A stretch of 64,000 nt of DNA from Chryseobacterium indologenes (GCA_001013295.1 LAZY01000040.1:62001-126000); one strand, 5' to 3'; positions 32,037-39,817 are shown, counted from the stretch's first letter. Translations and numbers: made by a program. The notes: generated by a model not told the origin, from the letters alone.

Positions 32037-32112
32037 AGGCAAATAGAAGATTCGAACTTCTGATCATCCGGGTTGCAACCGGCTCCCTTAACCACTCCTC
32101 GGGCAATTTGCC
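32037..32112 (-). tRNA. tRNA-Cys (GCA)
   Basis: On the minus strand the acceptor arms GGCAAAT/ATTTGCC pair fully, the T arm is AGAAG-TTCGAAT-CTTCT, the anticodon loop is TTGCAAC (anticodon GCA) and the D loop contains GG. The discriminator base is U, as in tRNA-Cys. The CCA end is not encoded. The anticodon stem is 4 bp with one G-A mismatch at its base. Confidence 0.85.
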
Positions 32113-32115
32113 ATA

Positions 32116-32137
32116 AAAACCCGGCCGAAACCGGGCT
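32116..32137 (-). terminator. Terminator after tRNA-Phe trailer
   Basis: CCCGG-ccgaaa-CCGGG hairpin followed on the minus strand by T5. It lies just before tRNA-Cys, after the trailer of tRNA-Phe. Confidence 0.6.
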
Positions 32138-32140
32138 AAA

Positions 32141-32178
32141 AACTAATAACCATGAAAACTCAAATTAAACATGAGAAT
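32141..32178 (-). repeat. tRNA trailer repeat, copy B
   Basis: AACTAATAACCATGAAA and following bases at 32141-32178 match copy A (31998-32034) with few differences, suggesting a duplicated tRNA unit. Confidence 0.65.
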
Positions 32179-32219
32179 CATAATACCGGCACAATTTCCT
32201 GTAGTTTAACCCAGTATTG

Positions 32220-32293
32220 TGGAAAGAGAGGGAATCGAACCCCCGCAGACATGAATTTTCAGTCCATCGCTCTACCAACTGAGCTATCTTTCC
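32220..32293 (-). tRNA. tRNA-Phe (GAA)
   Basis: On the minus strand the acceptor arms GGAAAGA/TCTTTCC pair, followed by TAGCTCAGTTGGTAGAGC (a standard D arm), anticodon loop CTGAAAA (anticodon GAA) with stem ATGGA/TTCAT, and T loop TTCGATT. Discriminator A. CCA is not encoded. Confidence 0.88.
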
Positions 32294-32402
32294 GGTAAGC
32301 ACTTTTTTGAACTTCTGATCTGATTGGGATAATAATGCTTTAAAAATTAAATCTATCTAACACTGATAATTGTAGAATCCCTTTCTGAAAGTGCTTTATA
32401 TC

Positions 32403-32759
32403 TTATCCTCTAAAAGGACTCTTCCCAAATATCATATCAAAAATTGATGCTTCAGGAGATTTAAAATTGAATGATTGTCTAAACTTATAATATGAAAAGG
32501 CGTCAGAAATTATTTCTCTCAGATCCGGAACTTTTTCAAATACATCCTGATACATTGTCACCAATTTTCTAGGTTTCCCTGAAGCGTAAATTAAGCCTTC
32601 GAAAACACTTGAGTTATTATTTTCATTTTCTACTGCAATAATTGAAATAGAAATATTTTTGGGAGCTTTTGAAGCAAGTTCTTTAAGCTCTAAAAGAAAC
32701 TCATTTTTAATTTCTTTACAATTTTGATCCTGTTGTTGGTTGTTGTTTTGATTTTCCAT
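32403..32759 (-). CDS. Small early phage protein, Asn/Gln-rich start
   Basis: A 118-residue protein with a Gln/Asn-rich start (MENQNNNQQQDQN), a helical middle (EFLLELKELASKAPKNISIS) and a C-terminal segment ASIFDMIFGKSPFRG. It may contain a short protein-binding domain. Function unknown; early operon position. Confidence 0.5.
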   Translation of the reverse strand: MENQNNNQQQDQNCKEIKNEFLLELKELASKAPKNISISIIAVENENNNSSVFEGLIYASGKPRKLVTMYQDVFEKVPDLREIISDAFSYYKFRQSFNFKSPEASIFDMIFGKSPFRG

Positions 32760-32771
32760 TTAAGTCTTTAT

Positions 32772-33044
32772 TTAATTGTTAACTATCCAAATTCTGTAAG
32801 CCTCTACGGTATCTTTTACAAATCTTGTTTGATTTCCTCTTCCTCTACCACCTGTTTTTGTCTTTCTAAGAGGACATGAGTATTTTTCCGCATCTTTTTT
32901 AACTTTATCAATGCCTATTCCCAGGTATTTACTTATATCATCAGCTGTAGGTTCTATTACATCTTGCCATTCTATTTTTTTAAAGAACTTCAGGTATAAA
33001 TATTCTGGAACCAAATAATAGCCTGCAGGTATCTCGAAACTCAT
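32772..33044 (-). CDS. Small helix-turn-helix-like early protein
   Basis: A 90-residue protein with a likely DNA-binding segment: EPTADDISKYLGIGIDKVKK then GRGRGNQTRFVKDTVEAYRI, similar to excisionase or MerR-like N-terminal domains. It is 8 bp from the next upstream gene. It may control early transcription or excision. Inference from motif pattern only. Confidence 0.5.
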   Translation of the reverse strand: MSFEIPAGYYLVPEYLYLKFFKKIEWQDVIEPTADDISKYLGIGIDKVKKDAEKYSCPLRKTKTGGRGRGNQTRFVKDTVEAYRIWIVNN

Positions 33045-33051
33045 TTTTCAT

Positions 33052-33276
33052 TTAATCATTTTCTTCAAAAATTTGAGTATCAGAAAAACCTTTATCCCTC
33101 AAATATTCTACTATTGTTAAACTTGACTTTGCTATTTTATATCTCCTCTGAAGTTGAGTTTCTAAAGCTTTAGGCTTAACTTCAACTTTATCAGCACTAT
33201 TCACCAACAAAAAAATTTCTGCGAAGTAGACTGGAGTTGATAAAATCATGTCTAATATTTCGTCTTTAATCTTCAT
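33052..33276 (-). CDS. First gene of the early operon, hypothetical
   Basis: A 74-residue protein starting MKIKDEILDMILSTPVYFAE, helical and slightly basic, ending FSDTQIFEEND. It is the first minus-strand gene after the divergent promoter region opposite the repressor. The size suggests an early antirepressor- or Cro-like regulator, but no helix-turn-helix is clear. Confidence 0.45.
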   Translation of the reverse strand: MKIKDEILDMILSTPVYFAEIFLLVNSADKVEVKPKALETQLQRRYKIAKSSLTIVEYLRDKGFSDTQIFEEND

Positions 33277-33315
33277 TTGTATATCTTTGTGAATATTTTG
33301 TGATTAATTTATGAG

Positions 33316-33363
33316 CAAATATATATTAAAAACTTTATAAAAAAAATAAATTTTATAAAATTT
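33316..33363. promoter_or_regulatory. Divergent control region with -7 element and palindromic operator candidate
   Basis: A TATATTTG element (minus strand, 33316-33323) fits the flavobacterial -7 consensus TAnnTTTG for the early operon, although no TTG -33 element is spaced correctly. A perfect 16-bp palindrome AAATTTTATAAAATTT (33348-33363) follows, a candidate operator for the neighbouring repressor. The whole 33277-33425 region is strongly AT-rich. Confidence 0.4.
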
Positions 33364-33425
33364 TTAATAAATTTTAATTTCTATATAAAAAATTTAATAA
33401 AAACCGATTGCTAAAAACCTCTATT

Positions 33426-33866
33426 ATGGATGGACAAATACTTAAAGAAGCTCGTAAAGTACTGGGACTTAGCCAAGAAGAAATGGCCGCTAAAATCTAT
33501 GTGTCTTTTCCTACTTATAACGGCTATGAGAATGGAAAAAACATCCCAAAAAATAAGCACGCTGTAATCAATGCAGTTTTACAGGAAGCTTCTTTAAGAG
33601 AGGAAGAACAAATAAGTGATGAAGTTTTAAAAAGAGATGCGAAAGATCTCTTAGTCGATGTTCTAAAAGAACTAAAGGCTATAAAACAGGATTATTTTGA
33701 ATTGAAAAGCCTATTTATTAATTATATAGAATCTGCAGCGAATGATGCGAAAATGAGTGAACTCAACGCCTCTCAAATCGGTATCCTTAAAAAGGTATCA
33801 CAAAATTTAAGCAAAGAAATTGAAGAACTAAAAAAGGCTGATTTAAAATCAGCCCGTGCAAAATAA
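33426..33866 (+). CDS. Phage repressor, Cro/C1-type helix-turn-helix
   Basis: ATG 33426 (MDGQILKEARKVLGLSQEEM) is preferred over an upstream ATG at 33408. Residues 1-60 form an XRE-type DNA-binding domain (LGLSQEEMAAKIYVSFPTYN with GYENG), followed by a helical linker and a coiled-coil C-terminal region (VLKELKAIKQDYFELK) for dimerisation. It is divergent from the early operon, the position of a lysogeny repressor. No peptidase domain (S24) for SOS cleavage is visible, so induction may use another route. Confidence 0.75.
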   Translation: MDGQILKEARKVLGLSQEEMAAKIYVSFPTYNGYENGKNIPKNKHAVINAVLQEASLREEEQISDEVLKRDAKDLLVDVLKELKAIKQDYFELKSLFINYIESAANDAKMSELNASQIGILKKVSQNLSKEIEELKKADLKSARAK

Positions 33867-34088
33867 AATATCAGTTACTTGTCTGATATTTATATTCTTA
33901 TAATTCTTAATATCAATTTGAGGCATACTAATTTTTAGTATGTTTTTTTTATATAATTCAACTTTATCAAATAATTCGTATAAAATATCATTAAACTCCT
34001 CCACAGAAATCATTTCATCATCGTGTTGAAGTTGAGCAATTAACTTCAGTTTTTCTATTTCGTCCAGGTATTTATTATGCAGCTTCAT
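33849..34088 (-). CDS. Small hypothetical protein
   Basis: A 79-residue helical protein (MKLHNKYLDEIEKLKLIAQL) ending in DILFCTG. It is convergent with the repressor gene and overlaps it by 18 bp. It overlaps the 3' end of the membrane-protein frame by 14 nt. No family recognised. Confidence 0.45.
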   Translation of the reverse strand: MKLHNKYLDEIEKLKLIAQLQHDDEMISVEEFNDILYELFDKVELYKKNILKISMPQIDIKNYKNINIRQVTDILFCTG

Positions 34089-34761
34089 CTCTTTTTAATT
34101 GCAGTCTATAGTTGTTTAATATCATATCCTTTAGTTTTTCACTTTTTTCATCCGCATCATAAAACTTCAATGATCTTGAAAGGATCCAATAGATGAGAAC
34201 TGCACCTCCGAATATTAAAAAACGATACCACCAAACATCAAAAATTTTATAGTCTTTTGCCAGAAGTATTGTTCCTATTAACATATTTATATAAGCATAT
34301 AGAGGAACAATAAAAGCCCATTTATATGGCCTCATTCTAAAAACTAGAATTAATATAAAGATACAGGGTGAAATAGCCATATCAATAGCATAAATCATAT
34401 TTGCCAACGTACTAAATGCAGGTACTGAATTTAGCTCATGTAGATCATAATCTATGGAGAAGATAGAAAGGGTTTTCTTTACTGCCGGAACATCAAGGAT
34501 ATTTTCTGTAAAGAGAATAACACCTGCTGTTATCAGTAAAATAGTAGAGGCAATGCGTTTGCCTCTACTATTTTTAAATTGACTACTTTGGTGGAGTAGT
34601 GACAACAGGTCCGATTTCGTCTGATTCGGAATTCTCTTCCATAGCTCTAATTGCTCCTGGTAATGAGCTTCCCGTTTTGATTGAGTCTGATTCAATTTTA
34701 AAAGCCTCCTTATTGGTAGAAACTTTGTTGATAGTTTTAGTTTTTTCATTTTCAAGTTCAT
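34075..34761 (-). CDS. Membrane protein, hypothetical, start uncertain
   Basis: The C-terminal about 150 residues hold four hydrophobic segments (ASTILLITAGVILFTENIL; MIYAIDMAISPCIFILILVF; WAFIVPLYAYINMLIGTILL; YRFLIFGGAVLIYWILS). The N-terminal 60 residues of the long frame overlap the lipoprotein gene at 34583 in another frame and cross a terminator-like hairpin, so the true start may be later at a non-ATG codon. Cargo position next to the repressor. Function unknown. Confidence 0.45.
   Translation of the reverse strand: MNLKMKKLKLSTKFLPIRRLLKLNQTQSKREAHYQEQLELWKRIPNQTKSDLLSLLHQSSQFKNSRGKRIASTILLITAGVILFTENILDVPAVKKTLSIFSIDYDLHELNSVPAFSTLANMIYAIDMAISPCIFILILVFRMRPYKWAFIVPLYAYINMLIGTILLAKDYKIFDVWWYRFLIFGGAVLIYWILSRSLKFYDADEKSEKLKDMILNNYRLQLKRDEAA
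34538..34574 (-). terminator. 16-bp stem-loop after the lipoprotein gene
   Basis: Perfect arms at 34538-34553 and 34559-34574 (TAGTAGAGGCAA core), loop of 5 nt, followed on the minus strand by TTTT. It lies just after the lipoprotein stop codon and inside the long membrane-protein frame. Confidence 0.7.
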
Positions 34762-34843
34762 TTTTGATGACTACGTGATCATCATCATTTACACATGAGA
34801 CAAGACTTGTTAATAAAATCATGCCTACAATAATTTTTTTCAT
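34583..34843 (-). CDS. Small lipoprotein next to the phage boundary
   Basis: An 86-residue precursor with a classical lipoprotein signal (MKKIIVGMILLTSLVSC, Cys17, then VNDDD). The mature part is acidic and disordered (ESDSIKTGSSLPGAIRAMEE) and ends VVTTPPK. It is the rightmost minus-strand phage gene and may be expressed in lysogens. Surface exposure is predicted from the acidic residues after Cys. No partner or target is visible. Confidence 0.6.
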   Translation of the reverse strand: MKKIIVGMILLTSLVSCVNDDDHVVIKNELENEKTKTINKVSTNKEAFKIESDSIKTGSSLPGAIRAMEENSESDEIGPVVTTPPK

Positions 34844-35058
34844 AAACTAATTATTTAAAGGTTATTCATCGAGAGACGCAATAATAAAATATTAACATAT
34901 TTTACTAAAGGACATAAATAGCCTTCAATAATTTGCTGCAAAAGTATGAAATCTCAATTATTATTCCCTACTTATGGAATTCAAAATAAAGTGGATTAAC
35001 GTAGAGGAACCGCTGTTTATTATACGAAAGAAAACTGATTTTAAATTTTGATTGAAAA

Positions 35059-35113
35059 TTTTCAGACATTTTTCAGACATTATTTTAACACTTTTCAGAT
35101 ATTTTTCAGATAT
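35059..35113. repeat. Phased TTTTCAGAYAT repeats near att (integrase arm-site candidate)
   Basis: The 11-mer TTTTCAGACAT at 35059-35069 and 35070-35080 and TTTTCAGATAT at 35092-35102 and 35103-35113 occurs four times with spacings 11, 22 and 11 bp. The nearest copy ends 55 bp before the tRNA-Arg fragment. Short direct repeats on one helix face near a crossover site are typical of arm-type integrase binding sites. The surrounding 34.9-35.16 kb has no gene. Confidence 0.6.
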
Positions 35114-35168
35114 TTTTATTGTTAAAACTATATAATTCTAGTTATCAATTATTTAAAAAGCTCATTTT

Positions 35169-35215
35169 TCTGCCTTCTAAGCAGACGGTCAAAGGTTCGA
35201 ATCCTTTCGCGCTCA
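35169..35215 (+). pseudogene. 3' half of tRNA-Arg (TCT) marking the phage attachment site
   Basis: The sequence folds as anticodon stem TCTGC/GCAGA with loop CTTCTAA (anticodon TCT), variable loop CGGTC, T arm AAAGG-TTCGAAT-CCTTT and 3' acceptor strand CGCGCTC plus A73. The 5' half (GAGCGCG and D arm) is absent upstream. This is the expected scar of phage integration in a tRNA gene, with the intact tRNA at the other end, outside the window. No CCA is encoded. Confidence 0.8.
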
Positions 35216-35218
35216 CTG

Positions 35219-35251
35219 AAACCTCACAATTTTTTTGTGAGGTTTTTTGTT
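35219..35251 (+). terminator. tRNA-Arg transcription terminator
   Basis: AACCTCACAA-ttttt-TTGTGAGGTT hairpin with a T-rich tail directly after the tRNA fragment. It is probably the original terminator of the tRNA gene and is chromosomal. Confidence 0.75.
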
Positions 35252-36096
35252 TTATTACAGATCTGAATTTTACGATCAAAAGTCGTTAATGAATAACACA
35301 GGATGGAGCATACCGATTTTAATCGGGACGGTCAAAGGGGATCAGTATTAAAGGTTGTGGACCAAGCAAAAAAATGAGTTCATCTGAATAGAAAAAATAT
35401 TATGTTCTTTACCAATTAGAATCAACAGTTGTGGAGATAGGGTTTCACGCAAAGCTTCATGTTGGTGTATGTTTTATTTTAAGTGAGCTAAGAAGGGATC
35501 GATTTTCAATCGATATGAAGAAGCGAGCGCATAGTCACAAAGCTTCATCAGCGACGAAGTTGCTCTTCTTTGCTTCCTTAAGAATATGGTATAAGATACT
35601 AAAAATCTTTGTGTCAATTAAATTCCATAAACACAAATAATATTATCCCTCAGCTTTTGCGCTTGATCCATAATTACTATTAATATTGAGGGGTAATTGA
35701 TAAACCTAACAGGTTTTTGAAACCTTTTAGGTTTAGAATATCTGTTAAGTTGAAATAAGAATTTTACACTTCACCCCATAAAAATGCTGTTTCGTCTGCC
35801 TATTTTGCTGAGTCAGCAGAAGTTTTGGACCTACAGATAACAAATCCCTGTACTTTTACACTAAGTTTGATCGAGAGATCGTTAAAAAGTTAGTTTTAAT
35901 TAGGTAAGATAACATTGATTAAGGGTCAATAAAAATCTTTTTTTGCACTTTATAATTCCTTGTAGCCATTTTTAATGGCTTAACTATACACTTAATCATG
36001 TTTGGGTAGGGTTGGTTTGTTCCAATCCTATTTTTTATATTCTTAAAAGATCATGTATAAAACAGATATGTGTTTGCCTATATTTTTTGGAATGAA
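35252..36096. other. 845-bp intergenic region after the att site
   Basis: No convincing gene on either strand; the longest frame (69 codons at 35431, plus strand) lacks any recognisable feature. It holds decayed repetitive-looking stretches (ATCGATTTTCAATCGAT, GCTTCATCAGCGACGAAG and CGCAAAG-like words) of the type found between Chryseobacterium genes. No tRNA was found. Confidence 0.5.
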
Positions 36097-36729
36097 TTAA
36101 AATCTAAATTCTTCAATGGCCGTATCGTTCAGTAAAATTCCTGTACAGATTTCATGTTTTTTTGCAGCTCCCTGTACCCGCCATATAACGGTATATTTTC
36201 CTCCGGTTCTCACCTGCTTTCCTCGGATCGATTTCAAATCATTTTCTCTGAAAAGAGTTTCATATTTTTCTAAAATACCCTCCTCGTAAGGAAGCGTAAT
36301 CTGATAGATATAACGCACGCTGATCTTGTCAATAATATCCTGAATATATTTAAACATAATCAACAGCAGAAATACCACCACAGAGCCTATGGCAGCCTCC
36401 TGGTAATGCCCGGCTCCTATTGTCATCCCCAGCGCAGCACAGATCCATATTGTAACCGCCGTTGTAAGGCCGGAGACTCTGTTATCTTCTTTAAAAATAA
36501 CCCCTGCTCCCACAAATCCGATTCCGGTAATGATATTGGCCGCGATACGGTCAGGACTTCCCGGTTCTCCCAAACCTATCGAAAGCATCGTAAATATACA
36601 GGCTCCCAACGTCACCAGGATCATCGTTCTCAACCCTGCCGACTTCAGCTGGTACTCTCTTTCGATTCCTATGATCCCACCTACAAAAACCGAAAATAAG
36701 ATAGGAAGCAGATCTTCAAATAACTCCAT
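36097..36729 (-). CDS. MgtC/SapB family membrane protein
   Basis: A 210-residue protein with the MgtC/SapB core: VGGIIGIEREYQLKSAGLRT, MILVTLGACIFTMLS and the conserved ANIITGIGFVGAGVIFKEDN with GLTTAVTIWICAALGMTIG. Four to five membrane segments are followed by a soluble C-terminal domain (about residues 145-210). The family is linked to magnesium limitation and acid stress, through modulation of ATP synthase or cation transport in some bacteria. It is monocistronic, with a terminator upstream on the other side. The family call is secure. Confidence 0.88.
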   Translation of the reverse strand: MELFEDLLPILFSVFVGGIIGIEREYQLKSAGLRTMILVTLGACIFTMLSIGLGEPGSPDRIAANIITGIGFVGAGVIFKEDNRVSGLTTAVTIWICAALGMTIGAGHYQEAAIGSVVVFLLLIMFKYIQDIIDKISVRYIYQITLPYEEGILEKYETLFRENDLKSIRGKQVRTGGKYTVIWRVQGAAKKHEICTGILLNDTAIEEFRF

Positions 36730-36805
36730 GGAGATTCATTTTTTTATGACTCTAAATGTATTCGATTTTTTTCAACTGTAAAAGACTCTTTTACCTCTAA
36801 AAAAT

Positions 36806-36834
36806 AAAACCGCTATATTTTCTATAGCGGTTTT
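36806..36834 (-). terminator. Intrinsic terminator
   Basis: AAACCGCTATA/TATAGCGGTTT hairpin after the secreted SH3-like gene ending at 36858. Confidence 0.75.
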
Positions 36835-36857
36835 AATGTATATTTGAATACGCATTG

Positions 36858-37703
36858 TTATTTCAGTTTATAGGAACTCCCATTCCAGAGATACGTCTTA
36901 GAAGATCGTTTTTTTGTTTCCCGTCCTTTCTCATCCGTCTCATCATCTTCTACCTTAAAGATAAATGCATTCGGAATTCCTCCTTTATCATTGGGAAAAA
37001 CATATTGTTCACTGTGATGATATACCCCCGCATCGCTTACATTCATAAGCTGTGGAAGGGCAATCAATTTTTTATCCTTAAAAAGAACATATTGATTATA
37101 AGTAGCCACAGCGCAAGCGTCTCCGGAAACCTCAGCATTCAAAGTAAGCTCTACATTCTGCAATTTATGATTACTTTCAATGTTGAAAGCAGTACTGTTG
37201 AGCTCTTCCCCTCTTCCTGTATTAAAATATACCTCATCAATAAGAGTATTTCCCTCCATTACTTTTATGCCGGCAATATTCTGCCTGTCAATAAAACCAT
37301 CTTCTTTGTTTTTCCTTTCCACTGTTTTTGAAAGCCCAAAAAGAAAATCATACCCGTTTTTATTACGGTAACCTATACAAAGGTTGCCTCCCCAAATATA
37401 TCCTTCTACATTAGCCTCCCCTTTCAGATAAGAGATCTTATACCAATTGGCACTTCTTTCTCCTAATTTCAGAGCCGGAATACTTTCCTCTTTTTGAAGG
37501 ATCATTACCTGCTGGTTGGTCTGCAATGAGTCCAAAATCTGAGCATTCACTGCCGGATCTTTTCTCACTCTCGTCCAATCTGTAAAAATTTTCTGGGTTT
37601 TATTTTGTTCAAACTCAAAAACGCCATCTGCATAGACTTCATTTTCCTGCGCTTTCAATAACTGCAGCGTCAGTAATAATAAAGCTGTCCATAAAGTTTT
37701 CAT
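36858..37703 (-). CDS. Secreted SH3-like domain protein
   Basis: A 281-residue protein with signal peptide MKTLWTALLLLTLQLLKAQ. Residues 40-115 resemble a bacterial SH3 domain (TDWTRVRKDPAVNAQILDSL with ANWYKISYLKGEANVEGYIW). The rest is beta-rich with no catalytic motif. It likely acts in the periplasm or at the cell wall. It follows prmA with 27 bp between, so the two form an operon, although no functional link is known. Confidence 0.7.
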   Translation of the reverse strand: MKTLWTALLLLTLQLLKAQENEVYADGVFEFEQNKTQKIFTDWTRVRKDPAVNAQILDSLQTNQQVMILQKEESIPALKLGERSANWYKISYLKGEANVEGYIWGGNLCIGYRNKNGYDFLFGLSKTVERKNKEDGFIDRQNIAGIKVMEGNTLIDEVYFNTGRGEELNSTAFNIESNHKLQNVELTLNAEVSGDACAVATYNQYVLFKDKKLIALPQLMNVSDAGVYHHSEQYVFPNDKGGIPNAFIFKVEDDETDEKGRETKKRSSKTYLWNGSSYKLK

Positions 37704-37730
37704 ATTTAATATTAGTGGTTTTGTTTTTGG

Positions 37731-38558
37731 TTATTTCTCAAGCAGAAGGCTTACCCATTCTTCTCTTTGCAGCTGTTTTTTCAGTTCAAGACCGCTTTCT
37801 TTACACACTTCCAGAATATCAGCTACATCAAAGAAACAAAGTCCGGAAAGCAATAGTTTTCCTCCCTTATTCAACACTGAAACATACGTAGGAATATCCG
37901 AGATCAGAATATTTCTGTTGATGTTTGCTAAAATAACATCAAAATTTTCCTGCCCCAGATTCTCAGCCGTACCTTGCTCAATATCAAGTTCTACGCTATT
38001 TCTTACTGCATTTTCTTTCGAATTTTCTACTGACCATTCATCAATATCAATTGCCTTCGTATCTCCGGCTCCCTGCTGTTTTGCATAGATGGCCAATACA
38101 GAAGTTCCGCAACCCATATCCAATACTTTTTTACCCGTAAAGTCAATATCCATCATCTGCTGGATCATCAAATGGGTAGTTGGGTGATGGCCCGTTCCGA
38201 AAGACATTTTTGGCTGAATGATAATTTCATGCATCCCCGGTACCGATTCATGAAATTCTGCCCTGATCAATACTTTATCATCAATATTGATTGGAGAGAA
38301 ATTCTTTTCCCATTCTTCATTCCAATTGATATTCGGCATTTCTTCGAAAGAATATTCAATCTTTACATTTTCGTTTTCAAAGATCGGAAGCGCCTTCAAC
38401 TGGTCTTCATGGAATGAATCTGCCTGGATATATCCTAAAATTCCGTCAATTTCTTCTGTAAAGCTGTCAAAACCTATTTCGATAAGTTCTGCCATTAATA
38501 TCTCATTCCATGGTTGTAGCGGAGAGATTTTGAAATTGAATTCTAAATAATTTTGCAT
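37731..38558 (-). CDS. prmA: Ribosomal protein L11 methyltransferase
   Basis: ATG 38558 (MQNYLEFNFKISPLQPWNEI) is chosen; longer upstream codons are not part of the family. The protein has 275 residues. The AdoMet-binding motif is VLDMGCGTSVLAIYAKQQGA with IDIDEWS, and the catalytic motif is VILANINRNILI (NIxxN type). PrmA trimethylates ribosomal protein L11. FGTGHHPTT is a further conserved marker. Housekeeping gene in an operon with a secreted protein gene. A TATTTTTG -7 element lies just upstream. Confidence 0.9.
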   Translation of the reverse strand: MQNYLEFNFKISPLQPWNEILMAELIEIGFDSFTEEIDGILGYIQADSFHEDQLKALPIFENENVKIEYSFEEMPNINWNEEWEKNFSPINIDDKVLIRAEFHESVPGMHEIIIQPKMSFGTGHHPTTHLMIQQMMDIDFTGKKVLDMGCGTSVLAIYAKQQGAGDTKAIDIDEWSVENSKENAVRNSVELDIEQGTAENLGQENFDVILANINRNILISDIPTYVSVLNKGGKLLLSGLCFFDVADILEVCKESGLELKKQLQREEWVSLLLEK

Positions 38559-38672
38559 GTGAGTAATTTGCTGCAAAAATACTAATGTTATTACGGTTAA
38601 AAAAATGGAAGGGATAAGTTTTGGAGAAAGTCTGAGGATTTTGTGTTTTTGTTTGATAAACGAAAGCCTGTT

Positions 38673-38918
38673 TCTATTGATGTATTGATATTTATGAAAT
38701 GATTTTTGGGACAATAGATAATTTCATCCCTCGTTGATTCTGCGGAGTAAGCAGATCGAGGGTATGCTTCATGTTTAAATTTCGGCTAAAGCCCGCTCCT
38801 ATTGATGTACTGATATTTTTGAAATGATTTCGGGGGCAATAAATAATTTTATCTCCACTGATTCTGCGGAGTAAGCAGATCGAGGATATGCTTCATGTTT
38901 AAGTTTCGGCTAAAGCCA
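38673..38918. repeat. Two tandem imperfect repeats of about 120 bp
   Basis: The unit beginning CTATTGATGTA(T/C)TGATATTT and containing TGATTCTGCGGAGTAAGCAG and CTTCATGTTTAA occurs at about 38673-38796 and 38799-38918. A nearby palindrome GCGGGCTAAAGCCCGC (about 38942-38957) shares the AAAGCCCGCTCCTATTGA end. No gene. It resembles a chromosomal repeat family; this 39-kb intergenic region carries no other feature. Confidence 0.6.
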
Positions 38919-39053
38919 TTGAAACTGGCTATTATAAGTAAAGCGGGCTAAAGCCCGCTCCTATTGAATTTATTGTTCAAGATAGATGAAAAGTCCGTTG
39001 CTGACAGCTTTAGACCTTAAACTTTAAACCTTGAACCTTAAACTTTAAATCTC

Positions 39054-39767
39054 TTATGGATTGGTAGAGAAAATAGAACCATTAGCAATCAACGCTCTTC
39101 TGTTCATTTTCAGAATATCTCTCACCCATTCTGCGAAATCTTCAGGCTGAAGTACTTTATCAGGGTTTCCGTCTGTAAGACCACTCTGAATGCTCATATC
39201 AGATGCAATGGTACTTGGAGTCAGTGTAATCACACGGATGTTCTGTTTTCTCCATTCTGCCATCATCGACTGAGACAGGGAGACAACCGCTGCTTTTGAA
39301 GCTGCATACGCAGACATATTGGGTCCGCCTTTCAGTCCTGCTGTAGAAGCTACGTTTACAATATCGCCTTCGCCTTTAGCTTTCATAAATGGATAAGCGG
39401 CTTTAGCAGCATAGTATACTCCGAATAGATTGGTTTTGATAACCTGCTCCCATGTTTCAGAAGGCATCTCTTCAATGGTTCCGAAATCTCCGATTCCTGC
39501 GTTATTGATCAAAATATCGATTCCACCTAATTGTTCTGCTAAAGATTCTATTCCTGCTTTTACCTGAATTTCATTGTCTACAGTAAAAACCGCGTAGGTA
39601 GACTGTACCCCTAGTTTTTTGATTTCTTCAACCGTCATTTTAAGGTTTTCCTCATTTCTTCCTGTAATGGCAACGTTTACTCCTTCATTGCCCAAAGCTA
39701 ATGCTACGGCTTTCCCTAATCCTCTTCCACCACCTGTTACGATGGCATTTTTTCCGTTTATATTCAT
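39054..39767 (-). CDS. SDR-family oxidoreductase (FabG-like)
   Basis: A 237-residue short-chain dehydrogenase with NAD(P)-binding TGGGRGLGKAVA (about residues 11-22), NNAG at about 88-91, and the catalytic set Ser (VASTAG), Tyr-x3-Lys (SAYAASKAA). This is the classical SDR fold. It is similar to 3-oxoacyl-ACP reductases, but substrate specificity cannot be read. It is monocistronic with its own promoter (39790-39817). Confidence 0.85.
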   Translation of the reverse strand: MNINGKNAIVTGGGRGLGKAVALALGNEGVNVAITGRNEENLKMTVEEIKKLGVQSTYAVFTVDNEIQVKAGIESLAEQLGGIDILINNAGIGDFGTIEEMPSETWEQVIKTNLFGVYYAAKAAYPFMKAKGEGDIVNVASTAGLKGGPNMSAYAASKAAVVSLSQSMMAEWRKQNIRVITLTPSTIASDMSIQSGLTDGNPDKVLQPEDFAEWVRDILKMNRRALIANGSIFSTNP

Positions 39768-39789
39768 AGTAGTAATACTTTTCTTTGTA

Positions 39790-39817
39790 CAAAGTTACGA
39801 AAGAACATTTTGACCAA
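39790..39817 (-). promoter_or_regulatory. Flavobacterial-type promoter of the SDR gene
   Basis: On the minus strand TTG (39815-39817), 17 bases, and TAACTTTG (39790-39797) match the TTG-N17-TAnnTTTG consensus for Bacteroidetes sigma factors. It is about 25 bp from the start codon. Confidence 0.7.

Noticed and set aside
32180..32219. Possible third tRNA between tRNA-Cys and tRNA-Phe
   Set aside because: No acceptor pairing or T loop could be formed; only a short CACAAT/ATTGTG match is present.
33277..35168. Expected integrase near the right phage end
   Set aside because: The region has only the repressor, small proteins and a lipoprotein; no tyrosine or serine recombinase motif was seen.
35431..35640. 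69-residue plus-strand frame after the att site
   Set aside because: It lies in repetitive-looking intergenic sequence and has no recognisable protein pattern.
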